DNA of 64,000 bases. Origin: Mumia sp. zg.B17 (GTDB lineage: Bacteria > Actinomycetota > Actinomycetes > Propionibacteriales > Nocardioidaceae). Within the stretch, counting starts at the first letter, position 1. Every line of letters starts with the position of its first letter. Positions 62,140-64,000 of the stretch are shown here, piece by piece. Under the pieces are notes generated by a model, which was given only the letters and a program-made list of their open reading frames with translations, was not told the DNA's origin and ran no database searches. The position numbers were made by a program, and so were the translations under genes. The stretch lies in the NCBI RefSeq assembly GCF_019550915.1, contig NZ_JAHWCI010000002.1:248001-312000 (forward strand), written 5' to 3'.

Positions 62140-62774
62140 AGGTTCTTGGAGTACGCCTCGCCGTAGTAGGCCTCGAGTGCGCCCAGCGACTCCTCCGGAC
62201 GCTCGAGGCGCTTGGCGATCTCGGCGCGGGTCGCGAGGACCTCGGGGTGCCAGGAGTCCTGGTTCCACAGACGCGAGCGCAGGAACGCCTTGGCACAGTG
62301 GAAGAAGACCTCCTCGATCGAGACCTCCAGCGCCATGATCGGCCGGTGGCCCTTGACGGTCATCGCGTCGAAGTAGGGGGCGGCGGAGACGATCCGCGCC
62401 CGGCCGTTGACCCGTAGCGTGTCGCCGCGTCCGGGGACGATGAACAGCAGACCGACGTGCGGGTTCTCGAGCACGTTCAGGTAGCCGTCCACCCGCTTGT
62501 TGCCGGGGCGCTCGGGGATCGCGACCGTGGTGGCGTCGACGACGTGGCCGATGCCGGCCGGGTCTCCCTTCGGAGACACGTCGCACCGCCCGGAGGCGTC
62601 CGAGGTCGCGACGAGGCAGAACGGGGATGCCTCGAGCCAGGCGACGTGGTCGTCGACCAGCGTCGACATGACCTTGTCGCGCACACGGGGGAGGGGCTCG
62701 CCGACGAGCGCGCGAAGCTCCTCGAGGGAGGTGATCTCGGTGACGTGGGCAGCAGGCTCGGCAATCGCGGTCAT
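62133..62774 (-). CDS. PPOX-class (pyridoxamine phosphate oxidase-like) flavoprotein
   Basis: 213-residue split-barrel protein (MSMEG_1061-like subgroup of the PNPOx family): [20 protein letters not shown] core, [15 protein letters not shown] and RINGRA-type strand ([10 protein letters not shown]). Such proteins bind FMN or F420 and reduce small molecules; substrate unknown. ATG with TAACCT exactly 6 nt upstream. It is divergent from the last acyl-CoA dehydrogenase gene over 54 bp. Confidence 0.88.
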   Translation of the reverse strand: MTAIAEPAAHVTEITSLEELRALVGEPLPRVRDKVMSTLVDDHVAWLEASPFCLVATSDASGRCDVSPKGDPAGIGHVVDATTVAIPERPGNKRVDGYLNVLENPHVGLLFIVPGRGDTLRVNGRARIVSAAPYFDAMTVKGHRPIMALEVSIEEVFFHCAKAFLRSRLWNQDSWHPEVLATRAEIAKRLERPEESLGALEAYYGEAYSKNLY

Positions 62775-62828
62775 GCGACCAGGTTAGGGCCCTGCTGGTC
62801 GCTGGTTAACACTCATTAGCATGGAGGG
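62775..62828. promoter_or_regulatory. Divergent promoters PPOX/acyl-CoA dehydrogenase with shared ACAD operator
   Basis: TAACCT (minus, 62786-62781) and TAGCAT (plus, 62817-62822), each 6 nt from a start codon. GGTTAAC (62804-62810)-N5-TTAGCAT (62816-62822) repeats the layout at 51351. GCGACCAG (62775-62782) and CTGGTCGC (62795-62802) add a perfect inverted repeat. Confidence 0.55.
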
Positions 62829-64000
62829 GTGACCAACGACCAGCCCATGTATGCCCTGTCCGAGGAGCACCAGGCTATCCGCGAGGCCGTCCGGGCCGTC
62901 TGCGACGCCAAGGTCGCCCCGTACGCCGCCGCCGTCGACGAGGAGGTGCGCTTTCCTCAGGAGGCCTACGACGCGTTGGTGGCGTCGGACTTCCACGCGC
63001 CCCACGTCGGCGAGGAGTACGGCGGCGCTGGGGCAGACGCCCTCGCGACCGTGCTCGTGATCGAAGAGGTGTCGCGCGCCTGCGTGTCGTCCTCGCTGAT
63101 CCCCGCCGTCAACAAGCTCGGCAGTCTGCCGGTGATCCTGTCCGGCGGCGAGGAGCTCAAGAAGAAGTACCTCACGCCGCTGGCCGCTGGCACGTCGATG
63201 TTCTCCTACGCGCTGTCCGAGCCCGACGCGGGCAGCGACGCCGCGGGCATGAAGACCCGTGCCGTCCGTGACGGTGACCACTGGGTCCTCAACGGCGTCA
63301 AGCGTTGGATCACGAACGCCGGGGAGTCCGACTTCTACACGGTCATGGCGGTCACCGACCCGACGAAGCGCTCGAAGGGCATCAGCGCCTTCGTGGTCGA
63401 GAAGTCCGACGAGGGTGTCTCGTTCGGGGCGCCGGAGAAGAAGCTCGGCATCAAGGGCTCCCCGACCCGCGAGGTCTACCTCGACAACGTCCGCATCCCC
63501 GCCGACCGCATGATCGGCGCGGAGGGCACCGGCTTCGCCACGGCGATGCGCACCCTCGACCACACCCGCGTCACGATCGCGGCACAGGCCGTCGGCGTCG
63601 CCCAGGGCGCGCTCGACTACGCGCTGGGCTACGTCAAGGAGCGCCAGCAGTTCGGCAAGGCGATCGCCGAGTTCCAGGGGCTGCAGTTCATGATCGCCGA
63701 CATGGGCATGAAGGTGGAGGCGGCCCGCCAGCTCACGTACGCCGCCGCCGGTCGCAGCGAGCGCGGCGACAAGGACCTCACGTTCTTCGGGGCTGCCGCC
63801 AAGGCGTTCGCCTCCGACACGGCGATGCAGGTCACGACCGACGCGGTGCAGCTGCTCGGTGGCTACGGATTCACGCGCGACTACCCGGTCGAGCGGATGA
63901 TGCGCGACGCGAAGATCACGCAGATCTACGAGGGCACCAACCAGGTCCAGCGCATCGTGATGGCGCGTCAGCTCCTCGCCGGGATCCAGTCGCAGCTGTA
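62829..64000 (+). CDS. fadE25: Acyl-CoA dehydrogenase (FadE25-like, runs to window edge)
   Basis: 390 codons are visible; the last two bases are TA after a Leu codon, so the stop probably completes with the first base outside. Full ACAD fold: YALSEPDAGSDAAGMK, WITNAGESDFYT, RQQFGKAIAEFQGLQF core, LGGYGFTRDYPVERMM core and catalytic-region ITQIYEGTNQVQRI. Position after purK-purE matches fadE25 (Rv3274c) in M. tuberculosis. GTG start, leaderless. Shares an operator-like motif with the ACAD at 51376. Confidence 0.92.
   Translation, partial: MTNDQPMYALSEEHQAIREAVRAVCDAKVAPYAAAVDEEVRFPQEAYDALVASDFHAPHVGEEYGGAGADALATVLVIEEVSRACVSSSLIPAVNKLGSLPVILSGGEELKKKYLTPLAAGTSMFSYALSEPDAGSDAAGMKTRAVRDGDHWVLNGVKRWITNAGESDFYTVMAVTDPTKRSKGISAFVVEKSDEGVSFGAPEKKLGIKGSPTREVYLDNVRIPADRMIGAEGTGFATAMRTLDHTRVTIAAQAVGVAQGALDYALGYVKERQQFGKAIAEFQGLQFMIADMGMKVEAARQLTYAAAGRSERGDKDLTFFGAAAKAFASDTAMQVTTDAVQLLGGYGFTRDYPVERMMRDAKITQIYEGTNQVQRIVMARQLLAGIQSQL

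Noticed and set aside
1-64000. tRNA, rRNA, CRISPR arrays, prophage or integrase genes
   Set aside because: Read for on both strands; no cloverleaf, regularly spaced repeat array or phage/integrase motif was seen.

Overview
The window is gene-dense, very G+C-rich DNA with strong G/C third-position use, frequent GTG starts, ATGA/GTGA stop-start overlaps, a propionyl/acetyl-CoA carboxylase set with an epsilon subunit, and DUF222-HNH and DUF559 accessory genes. This points to an actinomycete, most likely Nocardioidaceae-like (Nocardioides/Aeromicrobium/Mumia type). The family call is inference; the phylum call is firm. The core gene order resembles the Mycobacterium tuberculosis stretch from fadE25-purE-purK-birA-accD5-accE5-maf-accA3 to lpdA-deoD-pmmB-add-deoA-cdd, with accessory blocks in between.

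Layout. 1-10.3 kb: the end of an M20 amidohydrolase, then a nucleoside uptake and salvage cluster: Bmp-type lipoprotein, double ATPase, two permeases, cytidine deaminase, a cytochrome P450, thymidine phosphorylase, adenosine deaminase. 10.3-13.7 kb: two tandem membrane-anchored substrate-binding/VWA fusion proteins, the second with a ruined MIDAS. 13.7-17.6 kb (minus): deoC, a full-length aldehyde dehydrogenase, a half-size aldehyde dehydrogenase and a uridine kinase. 17.6-22.6 kb: universal stress protein, GH25 lysozyme with a long structured leader, PadR regulator and an ABC-2 exporter. 22.6-27.9 kb (minus): purine nucleoside phosphorylase, NAD-dependent epimerase, phosphohexose/phosphopentose mutase and a membrane phosphodiesterase. 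28-37.7 kb: a TetR gene, then a heme acquisition operon (hmuTUV plus three surface proteins, two with HtaA domains) divergent from heme oxygenase, with DtxR-like boxes between. 37.8-46 kb: flavoprotein disulfide-reductase homologue, a DUF559 gene bracketed by two 74-nt palindromic repeats, pyruvate carboxylase, a small stress protein and the biotin carboxylase/BCCP subunit. 46.2-51.2 kb: HTH regulator, Ser/Thr kinase and a pair of VWA-type surface proteins. 51.4-64 kb: acyl-CoA dehydrogenase, DUF222-HNH protein, maf, accE, accD, birA, a PH-domain membrane protein, adenylate cyclase, GtrA, a secreted unknown, purK, purE, a PPOX flavoprotein and a second acyl-CoA dehydrogenase.

How it fits together. 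Imported nucleosides are deaminated and phosphorolysed. Deoxyribose-5-phosphate is split by deoC and its acetaldehyde can be oxidised by the aldehyde dehydrogenase pair. Ribose-1-phosphate from the purine phosphorylase can be isomerised by the mutase. Biotin ligase, biotin carboxylase/BCCP, carboxyltransferase and epsilon subunit form an acyl-CoA carboxylase that works alongside two acyl-CoA dehydrogenases.

The least explained signals are: the DUF559 gene between paired 74-nt palindromes; the VWA pair with one dead MIDAS; a split ALDH16-like enzyme; a very regular leaderless-promoter geometry (TANNNT-like hexamer, 6 nt, start codon); an operator-like motif shared by both acyl-CoA dehydrogenase genes; and direct repeats upstream of the second VWA locus.
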